A stretch of DNA of 42,986 bases. It comes from an uncultured Eggerthella sp. (GTDB taxonomy: Bacteria; Actinomycetota; Coriobacteriia; Coriobacteriales; Eggerthellaceae). The stretch is from the NCBI GenBank assembly GCA_958431815.1, contig CAUASB010000012.1, forward strand, positions 1 through 42,986, read 5' to 3'. Shown piece by piece: positions 1 to 8,389 of the stretch; position 1 is the stretch's first letter; every line of letters begins with the position of its first letter. A program made the translations under genes and the position numbers. A model generated the notes under the pieces. That model searched no databases. It worked only from the letters and a program-made list of their open reading frames with translations, and had not been told where the DNA came from.

Positions 1-164
1 AACCAGACACTATACACACTTCTGCCTATTTTCAGAGCAAAGGACCTTCGCAAGGGCACACTCCCCTATCAGAAGAAGCGCCAAAACCAAGAAACGACAC
101 AAGCAAGCTCTAGTACACCTTAGTGTCACAAAATAATTAGCAAAGAAGAGTCAAGCAGAAGCAT
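1..164. other. Non-coding left edge, no gene recognised
   Basis: No convincing reading frame, RNA gene or repeat is visible in this A-rich stretch. A TATAGT hexamer on the minus strand near positions 10-15 could be a -10 element for a gene lying to the left of the window, but no good -35 element accompanies it. It is the far end of the intergenic region that carries tmRNA and the long hairpin. Confidence 0.5.
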
Positions 165-189
165 AAAAAGAAAACGCCCAAAAGGCGTT
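165..189 (-). terminator. Candidate weak intrinsic terminator
   Basis: On the minus strand a 6-bp stem, AACGCC and GGCGTT around a 5-base loop, is followed by TTTTCTTTTT. It lies just downstream of the long hairpin at 221-318 and could end a short transcript containing it. The stem is short, so the call is tentative. Confidence 0.4.
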
Positions 190-220
190 AATAAAATCCC
201 AGAACTGGACAGAACAGCGA

Positions 221-318
221 GCGGGATTCTGACGAGTGCAGATGGGTTGAAAGAGAAAGGGGCTGGCCTTCGCGCCGCCCCGACCGATTAAAACCCAGCT
301 GTGCCGTCAGAATCCCGC
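221..318. ncRNA. Long near-perfect hairpin, candidate structured RNA or MITE-like repeat
   Basis: The outer arms GCGGGATTCTGACG (221-234) and CGTCAGAATCCCGC (305-318) are perfect 14-bp inverted repeats. The pairing continues inward: 236-248 pairs with 292-304 with one mismatch, two G-T wobbles and one bulged base. An internal loop then leads to an apical hairpin (259-263 with 277-281, 265-267 with 274-276). This gives about 35 base pairs in under 100 bases, with no coding sense. It lies between the tmRNA terminator and a weak minus-strand terminator. It may be a small RNA or a palindromic mobile repeat; the sequence alone does not decide. Confidence 0.5.
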
Positions 319-341
319 GCAGCGTCATCGCGTCTCATATG

Positions 342-369
342 AAAAAAGGGTCTGCCGTCAGGCAGACCC
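342..369 (-). terminator. Intrinsic terminator of tmRNA
   Basis: On the minus strand a perfect 9-bp stem, GGGTCTGCC and GGCAGACCC around the loop TGAC, is followed by six T residues. It begins about 10 bases past the CCA end of tmRNA, the expected place for the ssrA terminator. Confidence 0.9.
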
Positions 370-378
370 TATAAGGTG

Positions 379-746
379 TGGTGGAGGCGCGGAGAATCGA
401 ACTCCGGTCCATACTAAATCATCAACGAGGCTCTACAAGCTTATTCAATGTTCAGGCTTCAAGTGAGCAAGACCCATTGACAGGTCCGCGCGCACTCTAG
501 CGGGTTCAGTCTTTTGCTTGGCCATACCAGCTACGTGCCAAACAGCATCCCTCTAAAAATGATAACGAAGATGAAGGCGAAGGAAATCTTCACGTCGTCA
601 CGCTGCGATTAAATTAAGCAGCGAGGGCCAGCTGGCCCTGAGTGTTGTTTTTGCCAATTAACTTGACGGTACCCCTGTTTTACGTGGCGAGGAGACCACG
701 ACCTGCTCCTCGGATCCGACTTACCATGTCGAAACCAGTCGCCCCC
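379..746 (-). ncRNA. ssrA: tmRNA (transfer-messenger RNA)
   Basis: tmRNA rescues ribosomes stalled on mRNAs without a stop codon and tags the incomplete protein for proteolysis, working with SmpB (encoded here at 26197). The 5' end GGGGGCG (746-740) pairs with CGCCTCC (389-383), followed by ACCA, to form the acceptor stem. The T arm CGGAG-TTCGATT-CTCCG lies just before it, and the 5' part has the typical GACTGGTTTCGACA segment. The tag frame runs from about 655 to a TAA at 614-616 and reads GKNNTQGQLALAA; the LALAA end is the usual degradation signal. Gly as resume codon is inferred from the frame. The RNA is about 368 bases, a normal one-piece tmRNA. Confidence 0.95.
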
Positions 747-780
747 GGATGGGGTTATTCCCCTGTAAAAGTGCCCAATC

Positions 781-789
781 AGTATACCA
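781..789 (-). promoter_or_regulatory. Extended -10 promoter of tmRNA
   Basis: On the minus strand TGGTATACT forms an extended -10 element (TGn plus TATACT). Transcription would start near 774, about 28 bases before the mature 5' end, leaving a leader for RNase P to remove. No good -35 hexamer is seen at normal spacing. Confidence 0.5.
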
Positions 790-842
790 GATGCCTCCCG
801 CCGCCGCAGCGCAACACGCACGCCGACCGAAAATGGCAAAAT

Positions 843-854
843 GGGGACTGTCCC
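843..854. repeat. Isolated GGGGACTGTCCC motif, possible REP remnant
   Basis: The motif GGGGACTGTCCC lies between ssrA and the ppdK terminator, preceded by AATGGCAAAAT and followed by six T residues on the plus strand. It resembles palindromic repeats that I recall as dispersed in other genomes near REP-type transposases. Only one copy is present here, so its repeat status is a guess. Confidence 0.3.
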
Positions 855-863
855 TTTTTTGTT

Positions 864-895
864 AAAAAAGAAGGAGCCCCGAACAGGACTCCTTC
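864..895 (-). terminator. Intrinsic terminator of ppdK
   Basis: On the minus strand a 10-bp stem, GAAGGAGTCC and GGGCTCCTTC with one G-T pair, is followed by six T residues. It sits 22 bases after the ppdK stop codon and separates the dikinase operon from ssrA. Confidence 0.9.
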
Positions 896-917
896 GAAAG
901 GGTAATCGGAAGTTCGA

Positions 918-3638
918 TTACTTGTCTGCCAGGGCAGCATGTGCTGCAGCAAGGCGAGCCAGCGGTACGCGATAAGGCGAGCAGCTGACGTAGTCAAGGC
1001 CGATGCCGTAGAACGTCTTGATGGAGTCGGGATCGCCACCGTGCTCACCGCAAACACCGCAAACGATGTCAGGGTTGCCCTGGTGACCCAGCTCAACGCC
1101 CATCTTAACAAGCTTGGCAACGCCCGGATCAACCGTAGCGAACGGGTTGTAAGGCAGGATGCGCTCAGCCAGGTACTGATGGATGAACTCAGCCTCAACG
1201 TCGTCGCGGGAGAAACCGAAGGTGGTCTGCGTAAGGTCGTTGGTGCCGAAGCTGAAGAAGTCTGCCTTGGTGGCAATCTCGTCAGCGGTAACAGCAGCAC
1301 GAGGAAGCTCGATCATGGTGCCGATCTTAATGTCGAGCTCTACGCCCTCTTCCTGGGCAACCTGAGCGATAACGCCCTCTGCCTGCTCGCGGAGCTTGGC
1401 AAGCTCGGGAACAACGGATACCAGAGGAATCATGATCTCGGGCTGAGGATCAAGGCCTTCCTTCTTCAGCTGAGCAGCTGCGGTTGCGATAGCGCGAACC
1501 TGCATTTCAGCGAGGATAGGATACTTGATAGCCAGACGGCAACCGCGAAGGCCGAGCATCGGGTTAGCCTCAGCGAAGCTGTCGATCTTTTCCATGAGGG
1601 AACGCTTCTGCTCGATTACGGCAGGATCGCCGCCGGTTGCCTCGAGACGGGCAATCTCAACGTCGAGTGCACGAGCGGATTCCAGGAACTCATGCAGCGG
1701 CGGGTCGAGCAGACGAACGATAACGGGCAGGCCGTCCATAGCGCGGAACATGCCCAGGAAGTCGCCGGTCTGAGCCTTGAACAGGTCGGCGCATGCCTTT
1801 TCGCGGATAGCGTCGTCGTCGTTCAGGATGAACGTCTGGATGATCTGTTTGCGCTCACCGAGGAACATATGCTCAGTGCGGCACAGGCCGATGCCCTGAG
1901 CACCGAAGTCGCGTGCGAGCTGAGCATCCTCGGGGTTGTCGGCGTTTGCGCGAACACCCATGGTGCGGAATTCGTCGGCCCATTCGAGGATGGTGTCAAG
2001 GTCGCCGGCGAGTTCAGGCTGAACCAGCTCAACAGCGCCCAGAACAACGATACCGGTGGTACCGTCGAGCGAGATAACGTCGCCTTCCTTGATAACGATG
2101 TCGGTGCCGGCAATAGCAGCCTGCTTGGCATCGGCGTCGATCTTCAGAGCGTCTACGCCGCATACGCAAGGAGCGCCCATGCCACGTGCGATAACAGCAG
2201 CGTGGGAAGTCTTGCCGCCGTGAGAGGTAAGAACACCTTCAGCAGCAATCATGCCAGCAAGGTCGTCAGGGGTGGTTTCCCAACGTACCAGAACGGTCTT
2301 GCGGCCTTCCTTGGCAGCCTCAACAGCGTCTTCAGCGGAGAACACTGCTTCGCCAACGGCAGCGCCAGGAGAAGCGTTCAGGCCCTTGGCAACCACGTCG
2401 TAGTCTGCCTTGGCGTCGAACTGCGGGTGCAGCAGCTGGTCGAGCTGTTCGGGGTCTACGCGCTGAACAGCCTCTTCCTTGGTGATGAGGCCTTCCTGCT
2501 CCATTTCGATGGCGATGTGCAGAGCTGCAGCAGCGGTACGCTTGCCAACGCGGGTCTGGAGCATCCAGAGCTTGCCCTGCTCGATAGTGAACTCGATGTC
2601 GCACATATCGCGGAAGTGGTTCTCGAGGATGGTGAATACCTCTTCGAGCTCACGGCCAGCCTCTTCAAGGCCAGGGGTGTTCTTCAAGTCAGCGATGGGG
2701 CTGGTGTTGCGGATACCGGCAACAACGTCTTCGCCCTGAGCGTTAACGAGGTAGTCGCCGTAGAATTCCTTTTCGCCGTTTGCAGGGTTGCGGGTGAAGG
2801 CAACGCCGGTAGCGGACGTGTTGCCCTTGTTGCCGAAGATCATGGACTGAACGTTTACTGCCGTGCCCAGATCGTCGGAGATCTTGTTCTGCTTGCGGTA
2901 CAGGATTGCGCGGGGGTTGTTCCAGCTGCCGAACACTGCCTCGATTGCAAGCTGAAGCTGTACGTCGGGGCTCTGGGGGAACTGAACCGTGCCGTCAACT
3001 ACGAGGGAAGGATATTCCTCAGCGCTTACGTTCTCGGAGAAGATCTTCTTGAACTCTGCAACGAGCTCTTCAAGATCGGCTGCCGTAAGGTCGGTGTCGG
3101 AGTCGACGCCGCGGGAACGCTTCATGATGTTGATGGCGTTCTCGAACAGGTCACCGTCAAGACCCATAACAACGTTGGAGAACATCTGGATGAAACGACG
3201 GTAGGAATCCCATGCGAAACGGGGGTTCTCGGTCTGCTTGATCAGGCCGTGAATGGACTGATCGTTCAGGCCGAGGTTCAAAACGGTGTCCATCATGCCG
3301 GGCATGGACATCGGAGCGCCGGAGCGAACGGATACCAGCAGAGGATCCTCTGCGTCGCCGATCTTCTTGCCGATGCGCTCTTCGAGATCGAGGCGATATT
3401 CCTGGATGGTGTCCAAAACGCCTTCAGGCCAGGTGTTGTTGGAGTTTGCGTACTCCATGCAGGTCTGGCAGGAAATAGTGAATCCCGGAGGTACCGGCAG
3501 TCCGATGTTGGCCATCTCAGCAAGGTTTGCGCCCTTGCCGCCAAGGATGGCCTTCATGTTGGTGTTGCCCTCCGTAACGTTCTTCCCGTTTGCGTCTTTG
3601 CCGAAAGCGTAGACGCGCTTAAGTTGGTCTGTCACCAT
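918..3638 (-). CDS. ppdK: Pyruvate, phosphate dikinase
   Basis: This cytoplasmic enzyme interconverts pyruvate, ATP and phosphate with PEP, AMP and pyrophosphate, linking glycolysis and gluconeogenesis. The 906 residues match the family length. The N-terminal nucleotide-binding half starts with GGKGANLAEM at about 33. The swivelling phosphohistidine domain has GGKTSHAAVIARGMG at 474-488, with catalytic His479 and the regulatory Thr477 two residues before it. The C-terminal PEP/pyruvate barrel has CGVCGEHGG at 860-868. The start is supported by AAGGAG eight bases upstream of the ATG. It lies 27 bases downstream of its DUF299 regulator, so the two are probably cotranscribed and the enzyme is probably switched by phosphorylation of Thr477. 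Confidence 0.97.
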   Translation of the reverse strand: MVTDQLKRVYAFGKDANGKNVTEGNTNMKAILGGKGANLAEMANIGLPVPPGFTISCQTCMEYANSNNTWPEGVLDTIQEYRLDLEERIGKKIGDAEDPLLVSVRSGAPMSMPGMMDTVLNLGLNDQSIHGLIKQTENPRFAWDSYRRFIQMFSNVVMGLDGDLFENAINIMKRSRGVDSDTDLTAADLEELVAEFKKIFSENVSAEEYPSLVVDGTVQFPQSPDVQLQLAIEAVFGSWNNPRAILYRKQNKISDDLGTAVNVQSMIFGNKGNTSATGVAFTRNPANGEKEFYGDYLVNAQGEDVVAGIRNTSPIADLKNTPGLEEAGRELEEVFTILENHFRDMCDIEFTIEQGKLWMLQTRVGKRTAAAALHIAIEMEQEGLITKEEAVQRVDPEQLDQLLHPQFDAKADYDVVAKGLNASPGAAVGEAVFSAEDAVEAAKEGRKTVLVRWETTPDDLAGMIAAEGVLTSHGGKTSHAAVIARGMGAPCVCGVDALKIDADAKQAAIAGTDIVIKEGDVISLDGTTGIVVLGAVELVQPELAGDLDTILEWADEFRTMGVRANADNPEDAQLARDFGAQGIGLCRTEHMFLGERKQIIQTFILNDDDAIREKACADLFKAQTGDFLGMFRAMDGLPVIVRLLDPPLHEFLESARALDVEIARLEATGGDPAVIEQKRSLMEKIDSFAEANPMLGLRGCRLAIKYPILAEMQVRAIATAAAQLKKEGLDPQPEIMIPLVSVVPELAKLREQAEGVIAQVAQEEGVELDIKIGTMIELPRAAVTADEIATKADFFSFGTNDLTQTTFGFSRDDVEAEFIHQYLAERILPYNPFATVDPGVAKLVKMGVELGHQGNPDIVCGVCGEHGGDPDSIKTFYGIGLDYVSCSPYRVPLARLAAAHAALADK

Positions 3639-3665
3639 CTTCTCCTTAGACTAAACGTTTCTCTC

Positions 3666-4553
3666 TCATTTCCCAGGTCCGAAGACTTGGGGGTGAGCGC
3701 TTTCATAATACCGTAAGATTTCCTGCGCCGTTTCTTCGATAGCCCTGTTGTCGGTGCGCACAACGATGCATCCAAGCTTGCGCATGAGGGCGCGCGCAGA
3801 CTCCAAATCTTGGTAGATACACTCCAAATCTGCATATGAAGCAGCCACATTGCTAGCATTTCCCAGGCGTCGCTTGCGAATCCCGGAAAGGATTTCAGGC
3901 GAGATAATCAGGCCGAAAAGGCGCGTAGGATCAACTTTGAAGATTTCTTTAGGCGGCTCGCTTTGGGGGTCGAGCGGCACATTGGCCACGCGATAGCCCA
4001 GCTGAGAGAGGTAAATCGAAAGCGGTGTCTTAGAAGAGCGCGACACGCCGATAAGCACGATGTCGGCCTCGGTAAGATCTTGGGGGTTGCGACCGTCGTC
4101 GTGCGAGATGGTGAATTCCATGGCGTCGATGCGGCGGAAGTAGTACTCGTTCACCGAGTGCAGGCGGCCGGGTTCCTGCAGCGGCTCCTTACCCGTTGCC
4201 TGCGTCAGGGCAGCAAGCGCGTTGCTCATCAGATCGACGCCCACAACCTCGCCCTCGTGCGCTGCAAGGAAGCTTTCCATGGCATGGCGCAAATCGGCGC
4301 GGATCAGGGTGAAGAACACCACGAAGGGAACGCGCCCAAGCGCATGGTGGCGCTCCAAGTGCGCCTCAAGCTCTTCGGTCATGTTCTCGCACGATTCCAC
4401 ACGCGGCAGGATCTCGATTGCCGGATCGTACACCTCGAAGCACGACGAGGCGGCACGCACCATCGTCTGGGCGGTGGTTCCCACCGAGTCGGAAACCACA
4501 TGGATCACGGGAAACGTGCTTGATGCCTTGCCCTGCGTTATCCATCTTTGCAT
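3666..4553 (-). CDS. PPDK regulatory protein (DUF299 kinase/pyrophosphorylase)
   Basis: DUF299 proteins inactivate their dikinase by ADP-dependent threonine phosphorylation and reactivate it by phosphate-dependent removal that yields pyrophosphate. The 295-residue product has the family's N-terminal IHVVSDSVGTTAQ at 17-29, HDDGRNP at 151-157 and the P-loop GVSRSSKT at 169-176. Relatives act on either PPDK or PEP synthase; the ppdK gene just downstream points to PPDK. I chose the ATG at 4553 because AAGGAGG lies nine bases upstream and the family homology begins soon after; an upstream in-frame start would add 25 residues that run through that ribosome-binding site and into the preceding terminator. 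Confidence 0.93.
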   Translation of the reverse strand: MQRWITQGKASSTFPVIHVVSDSVGTTAQTMVRAASSCFEVYDPAIEILPRVESCENMTEELEAHLERHHALGRVPFVVFFTLIRADLRHAMESFLAAHEGEVVGVDLMSNALAALTQATGKEPLQEPGRLHSVNEYYFRRIDAMEFTISHDDGRNPQDLTEADIVLIGVSRSSKTPLSIYLSQLGYRVANVPLDPQSEPPKEIFKVDPTRLFGLIISPEILSGIRKRRLGNASNVAASYADLECIYQDLESARALMRKLGCIVVRTDNRAIEETAQEILRYYESAHPQVFGPGK

Positions 4554-4569
4554 GGGTTGAATCCTCCTT

Positions 4570-4597
4570 AAAAGAAAAGCGACCCCGCAGGGCCGCT
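4570..4597 (-). terminator. Terminator between glyS and the PPDK regulator
   Basis: On the minus strand AGCGGCCC and GGGTCGCT form an 8-bp stem with one G-T pair, followed by TTTTCTTTT. It lies 65 bases past the glyS stop. Its T tract runs directly into the ribosome-binding site of the next gene, so the same bases serve both ends. Confidence 0.7.
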
Positions 4598-4661
4598 TAC
4601 AGCGTATCGGCTTTCTGCCCATGTGCATGAGCAGGCCTTTTCAAGCTCACATGCTTGAAAG

Positions 4662-6740
4662 CTATTTTACCTTGGAAAGAAGCGCGAAATCGGCGACGTT
4701 GGCGAATACGGCAACGAAACGGTTCAACAAACGCAGACGGTTCTCACGCAGCGCCTGGTCTTCGTCCATAACCATGGTGTTCTCGAAGAACAGGTCGATG
4801 GGCTTGCGCAGGCCGGCAAGCTTCGCCAGGGCGGCAGCGTAATCGTTCGCCTCAAGCGATGCGGCGACGTTGCTCTCTGCTTCGGCAATGGCACAAACCA
4901 GGGCATGCTCCACCTCGGAAAGCAGGCCTTCTTCCACTTCGCAGCCAAGCTCCGTATCACGCAGGTTGTTGGCGCGGGCGTATGCCGTTGCCAAGTCCTC
5001 GAACGTCTCAGGCTGCTCCTTACGGGCTGCCTCAAGCGCGGAAACACGATTGATAAGCTCAACGGGCTCCTGCACGTTGGCAGCAAGAACGGCGTCGATA
5101 GCGTCGATGCTGTGGCCAGCGTCGCGCAGCATCACCTTGGTGCGCGTGATGAAGAAGTCGATGACCTCGGCGCGCACCGCGTCGGCGTCGAACTCGATGC
5201 CCTGATCGGCATAAGAAGCAAGCGCTGCATCGATGGCGGAAACCAGCGAAACGTCTACCGCATCTTCGCCGGAGAGCATGGCAACGATGCCGATGGCGCT
5301 ACGGCGCAGCGCAAACGGGTCGGAAGAACCCGTGGGGCCCTGCCCCACCGAGAACAGGCCGCATACGGTATCGAGCTTGTCGGCGATGGCAACCAGCTTG
5401 CCCACCACCGTTTCAGGCGTGGCATCGCCCGCGAAGCGCGGACGGTAATGCTGCTCGATTGCCTGGGCAACCTGGGCGGTTTCGCCGCTTGCAGCCGCAT
5501 AGTAGCTGCCCATGATGCCCTGAACGCTGGTGAACTCAACAACAGCGCTGGTTACCAGGTCGGCCTTGCACAGATGTGCCGCGCGCTCGGCATCGCTCAA
5601 GTCCTGACCGTCAAGCTGCGCGTCGGCGGCCAGATGATCGGCCAAACGCTCGATGCGGGCCGTCTTTTCCAGCATGGTGCCCAGCTTTTCCTGGAACACC
5701 ACTTCGCCCAGACGCGGCACGTAGGCTTCCAGGGGCTGCTTCAGGTCTTCGTCGTAGAAGAACTTCGCATCGTAGAGGCGGGCGCGCACCACGCGCTCAT
5801 TGCCATCGGTGATGGTGTCGGCACAGGCAGGATCGCCGTTGCTTACCACGATGAAGCGGTTGGTGAGCTTGCCTTGCGCATCGTAGAGCGGGAAGTAGCG
5901 CTGATGCACCAGCATGGCATCGACGATGATTTCCTCGGGGACCTTCAGGAATTCCTCGTCGAACGTACCAACCAGCACCGTGGGATACTCGGTGAGGTTC
6001 ACTACCTCTACGAGCGTCTTGGGATGCAGCACGGCGGTGAAGCCCGTTTCCGCTTCCGCCTTGGCAACGCCGTCGCGGATAACCTGCTCACGTTCGGCCT
6101 CAGTGGGAACCACGTAAGCCTTGCGCACTACATCGACCAGCGAATCGGCATCGGCAACCTCGAAGGGGCCGGGAGCCAGGAAGCGATGGCCGCGCGTCAT
6201 GCGACCTGCGGTAAGGCCGGCGAACGAGAAATCGATGACCTCTTCACCAAACAGGGCAACAAGCCAGCGCACCGGGCGGGAGAAGTACTCGTTCTGCGTG
6301 CCCCAGCGCTGGGAGCGGGGCCAGGAAAGGCCGCGGATGATCTTGTCGAGCACCGACGAGAGAAGCGTGGCAACGTTTACGGAAGGCGTATGCGTGCGGG
6401 CGTAGACGTAGCCGTCTTCCACTACCAAGCTGGAAGGATCGACACCCTTGCCGCGGGCAAAGCCCTGGGCGGCCTTGGTGGGGTTGCCATCGGCATCGAA
6501 GGCGATCTTCGCAGAGGGGCCCTTGAATACTTCGTTCTTTTCCTCGGTAGCCGCAGGGATATCGTGCGCAATGACGATAAGGCGACGGGGAGAGCAGTAG
6601 ATCTGCACATCGCCATGGGGAATGGCAGCTTCGTTGAGCAGCTTGGGAACCATGGTGTTCAGCTGCTTGACGGCATTGGCCAAGTCGAAAGCAGGGATTT
6701 CCTCGGTGCCGATTTCAAAAGCAAGCGTACGGTTTTCCAT
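4662..6740 (-). CDS. glyS: Glycyl-tRNA synthetase beta subunit
   Basis: This is the large subunit of the heterotetrameric (alpha2-beta2) glycyl-tRNA synthetase; it contributes tRNA recognition and anticodon binding. The 692 residues fit the family. The N-terminus has the hallmark EIGTEEIPA at about 10-18, followed by YCSPRRLIV near 48 and the conserved GPS segment. The C-terminal part is the helical HD-like and anticodon-binding region. The start ATG has GGGGGAG upstream. The glyQ stop is three bases before the start, so the two subunits are translated from one message. The downstream terminator at 4570-4597 ends the operon. Confidence 0.97.
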   Translation of the reverse strand: MENRTLAFEIGTEEIPAFDLANAVKQLNTMVPKLLNEAAIPHGDVQIYCSPRRLIVIAHDIPAATEEKNEVFKGPSAKIAFDADGNPTKAAQGFARGKGVDPSSLVVEDGYVYARTHTPSVNVATLLSSVLDKIIRGLSWPRSQRWGTQNEYFSRPVRWLVALFGEEVIDFSFAGLTAGRMTRGHRFLAPGPFEVADADSLVDVVRKAYVVPTEAEREQVIRDGVAKAEAETGFTAVLHPKTLVEVVNLTEYPTVLVGTFDEEFLKVPEEIIVDAMLVHQRYFPLYDAQGKLTNRFIVVSNGDPACADTITDGNERVVRARLYDAKFFYDEDLKQPLEAYVPRLGEVVFQEKLGTMLEKTARIERLADHLAADAQLDGQDLSDAERAAHLCKADLVTSAVVEFTSVQGIMGSYYAAASGETAQVAQAIEQHYRPRFAGDATPETVVGKLVAIADKLDTVCGLFSVGQGPTGSSDPFALRRSAIGIVAMLSGEDAVDVSLVSAIDAALASYADQGIEFDADAVRAEVIDFFITRTKVMLRDAGHSIDAIDAVLAANVQEPVELINRVSALEAARKEQPETFEDLATAYARANNLRDTELGCEVEEGLLSEVEHALVCAIAEAESNVAASLEANDYAAALAKLAGLRKPIDLFFENTMVMDEDQALRENRLRLLNRFVAVFANVADFALLSKVK

Positions 6741-6743
6741 CGG

Positions 6744-7691
6744 TTACTCCCCCTTCTTCTCAGAGTCCTCGGACTCCGGAGCCTGACCAACAACGTGTTT
6801 CAGATACGACGCGCAGCATGCCTTGGCAATGGTGCGCACGCGAAGGATGTAGCCCATACGCTCGGTGGCGCTGATAACGCCGCGCGCATCGAGCAGGTTG
6901 AACGCATGCGAGCACTTCAAAACGTAATCGTATGCCGCAAGGGGAAGGCCGGCTTCCAAGGTGCGGTTGCATTCCGCCTCGTAGCGGTCGAACTCGCCGA
7001 ACAGCAAGTCGGTGTCGGCCACCTCGAAGTTGTAGGCGGAGAACTCGCGCTCGTTTTCCAGGAACACATCGCCATAGGTGAACACGGTGCCGTCTTCGCT
7101 GCGTGCCCATACCAAGTCGTACACGGAATCGACACCCTGGATGTACATTGCCAAGCGCTCAAGGCCGTAGGTTACTTCCGAGGGAACCGGACGGCACTCG
7201 AAGCCGCCCACCTGCTGGAAGTAGGTGAACTGGGTTACTTCCATGCCGTTGAGCCATACTTCCCAGCCAAGGCCCCAGGCGCCGAGCGTCGGGCTTTCCC
7301 AGTCGTCTTCGACGAAGCGAATGTCGTGCTTTTCCACTTCGATGCCGATAGCGCGCAAAGAGCCCAGGTACAGATCCTGGATATTGTCGGGGGAAGGCTT
7401 CATAAGAACCTGGAACTGGTAGTAGTGCTGCAGGCGGTTGGGGTTTTCGCCGTAGCGACCGTCGGCAGGGCGGCGGCACGGCTGAACGTAAGCCGCTTTC
7501 CACGTTGCAGGACCAAGGCTGCGCAGCGTCGTGGCGGTATGGAACGTGCCCGCGCCCACCTCGTTGTCGTAGGGCTGCATGATTACGCAGCCCAGGTCTG
7601 CCCAGTAGCGCTGAAGGCGCAGGATCATGTCCTGGAACGTCAGCACCTGAGAGGTATCGGCCTTCGCCTTACCTGCTTCGTGGTTAGTCAT
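6744..7691 (-). CDS. glyQ: Glycyl-tRNA synthetase alpha subunit
   Basis: This is the class II catalytic subunit that activates glycine and charges tRNA-Gly together with GlyS. The 315 residues contain LTFQDMILRLQRYW near the start, MQPYDNEVGAGTFH at about 38-51 and the strongly conserved DGRYGENPNRLQHYYQFQV. The start ATG at 7691 follows AAAGGAGCATT. The C-terminus carries a short acidic tail (residues EDSEKKGE) before the overlap-like junction with glyS. The gene follows lepB by 33 bases and is probably read through from the rpsP-lepB cluster, as no terminator is visible between them. Confidence 0.97.
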   Translation of the reverse strand: MTNHEAGKAKADTSQVLTFQDMILRLQRYWADLGCVIMQPYDNEVGAGTFHTATTLRSLGPATWKAAYVQPCRRPADGRYGENPNRLQHYYQFQVLMKPSPDNIQDLYLGSLRAIGIEVEKHDIRFVEDDWESPTLGAWGLGWEVWLNGMEVTQFTYFQQVGGFECRPVPSEVTYGLERLAMYIQGVDSVYDLVWARSEDGTVFTYGDVFLENEREFSAYNFEVADTDLLFGEFDRYEAECNRTLEAGLPLAAYDYVLKCSHAFNLLDARGVISATERMGYILRVRTIAKACCASYLKHVVGQAPESEDSEKKGE

Positions 7692-7724
7692 AATGCTCCT
7701 TTATCGATACACGATGGATATGAA

Positions 7725-8297
7725 CTAGTTCAAAAGCCCGATACGGTTCAAGGGCCAGTACGTTACCAGCGCCTTGCCGAAAATCGAATCAGAGTCGATG
7801 GGGCCGAAATAACGGGAGTCGGAAGAGTTTTCGCGGTTGTCGCCCATCACCCACACCTCGCCTGCCGGCACGGTATAGGGATAGCTTATCGAAACATTGC
7901 TTGCCGTCTTGGAAAGCGGATACGAGCTGCCCTGGGTGTAGGGCTCGCTCTGCTTCACGCCGTCAACGTAGACGTAACCGTTCACCAAGTTCACGGTTTG
8001 GCCTTCCGTGGCGATAATGCGCTTCACCAGAACGCGCGAAGGAAGCTGCGGGTCGGAAAACACCACGATATCGCCTGCTTTGGGCTGTGAGAAATGATAG
8101 GTGACCTTTTCGGCGAACAAGCGGTCACCGGTCATGATGGTGGTTTCCATCGAAGCGGAGGGAACCTCGAACGGTTCGATGACGAAGGTTCTGATTCCCC
8201 ACGCTGCCGCCAGTACGATGGCGACGCAGATAACCACGTTCAGGAATCGCCGAATAATGCCGGGGCGATGTTCACCGGCGTGACGTCCGGAGTCCAA
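7725..8297 (-). CDS. lepB: Signal peptidase I
   Basis: This membrane-anchored serine protease removes signal peptides from proteins exported by the Sec system. A single N-terminal membrane segment spans about residues 18-36. The catalytic Ser49 lies in PSASM and the general base Lys92 in RVLVKRIIATEGQ; the box-E motif GDNRENSSDSR follows near 150. At 190 residues it is a compact Gram-positive-type enzyme. The start is a TTG at 8297 with only a weak ribosome-binding site (GGGATAGG); no better in-frame start precedes the membrane segment. The usual rplS gene between trmD and lepB is absent. Confidence 0.93.
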   Translation of the reverse strand: MDSGRHAGEHRPGIIRRFLNVVICVAIVLAAAWGIRTFVIEPFEVPSASMETTIMTGDRLFAEKVTYHFSQPKAGDIVVFSDPQLPSRVLVKRIIATEGQTVNLVNGYVYVDGVKQSEPYTQGSSYPLSKTASNVSISYPYTVPAGEVWVMGDNRENSSDSRYFGPIDSDSIFGKALVTYWPLNRIGLLN

Positions 8298-8389
8298 ACC
8301 TATCCCATCCCTTCAAGGGTGATGCAAAAAGCCAACAGTCGAATGCTCCCATGATAGAGCAAACGATGCCGCGGTGCCACATTCAACGC

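Noticed and set aside
642..905. Short plus-strand frame over tmRNA
   Set aside because: It overlaps the ssrA gene and the ppdK terminator, both strongly supported.
779..1300. 173-codon minus-strand frame over the end of ppdK
   Set aside because: Out of frame with PPDK and of odd Ser/Thr/Arg composition.
939..3716. 925-codon plus-strand frame antisense to ppdK
   Set aside because: Shadow frame; composition fits the mirror of PPDK and no motif is seen.
4905..8090. 1061-codon plus-strand frame antisense to glyS, glyQ and lepB
   Set aside because: It spans three real genes in the opposite frame, has no family resemblance and no ribosome-binding site. It stays open because the real genes avoid codons whose complements are stops.
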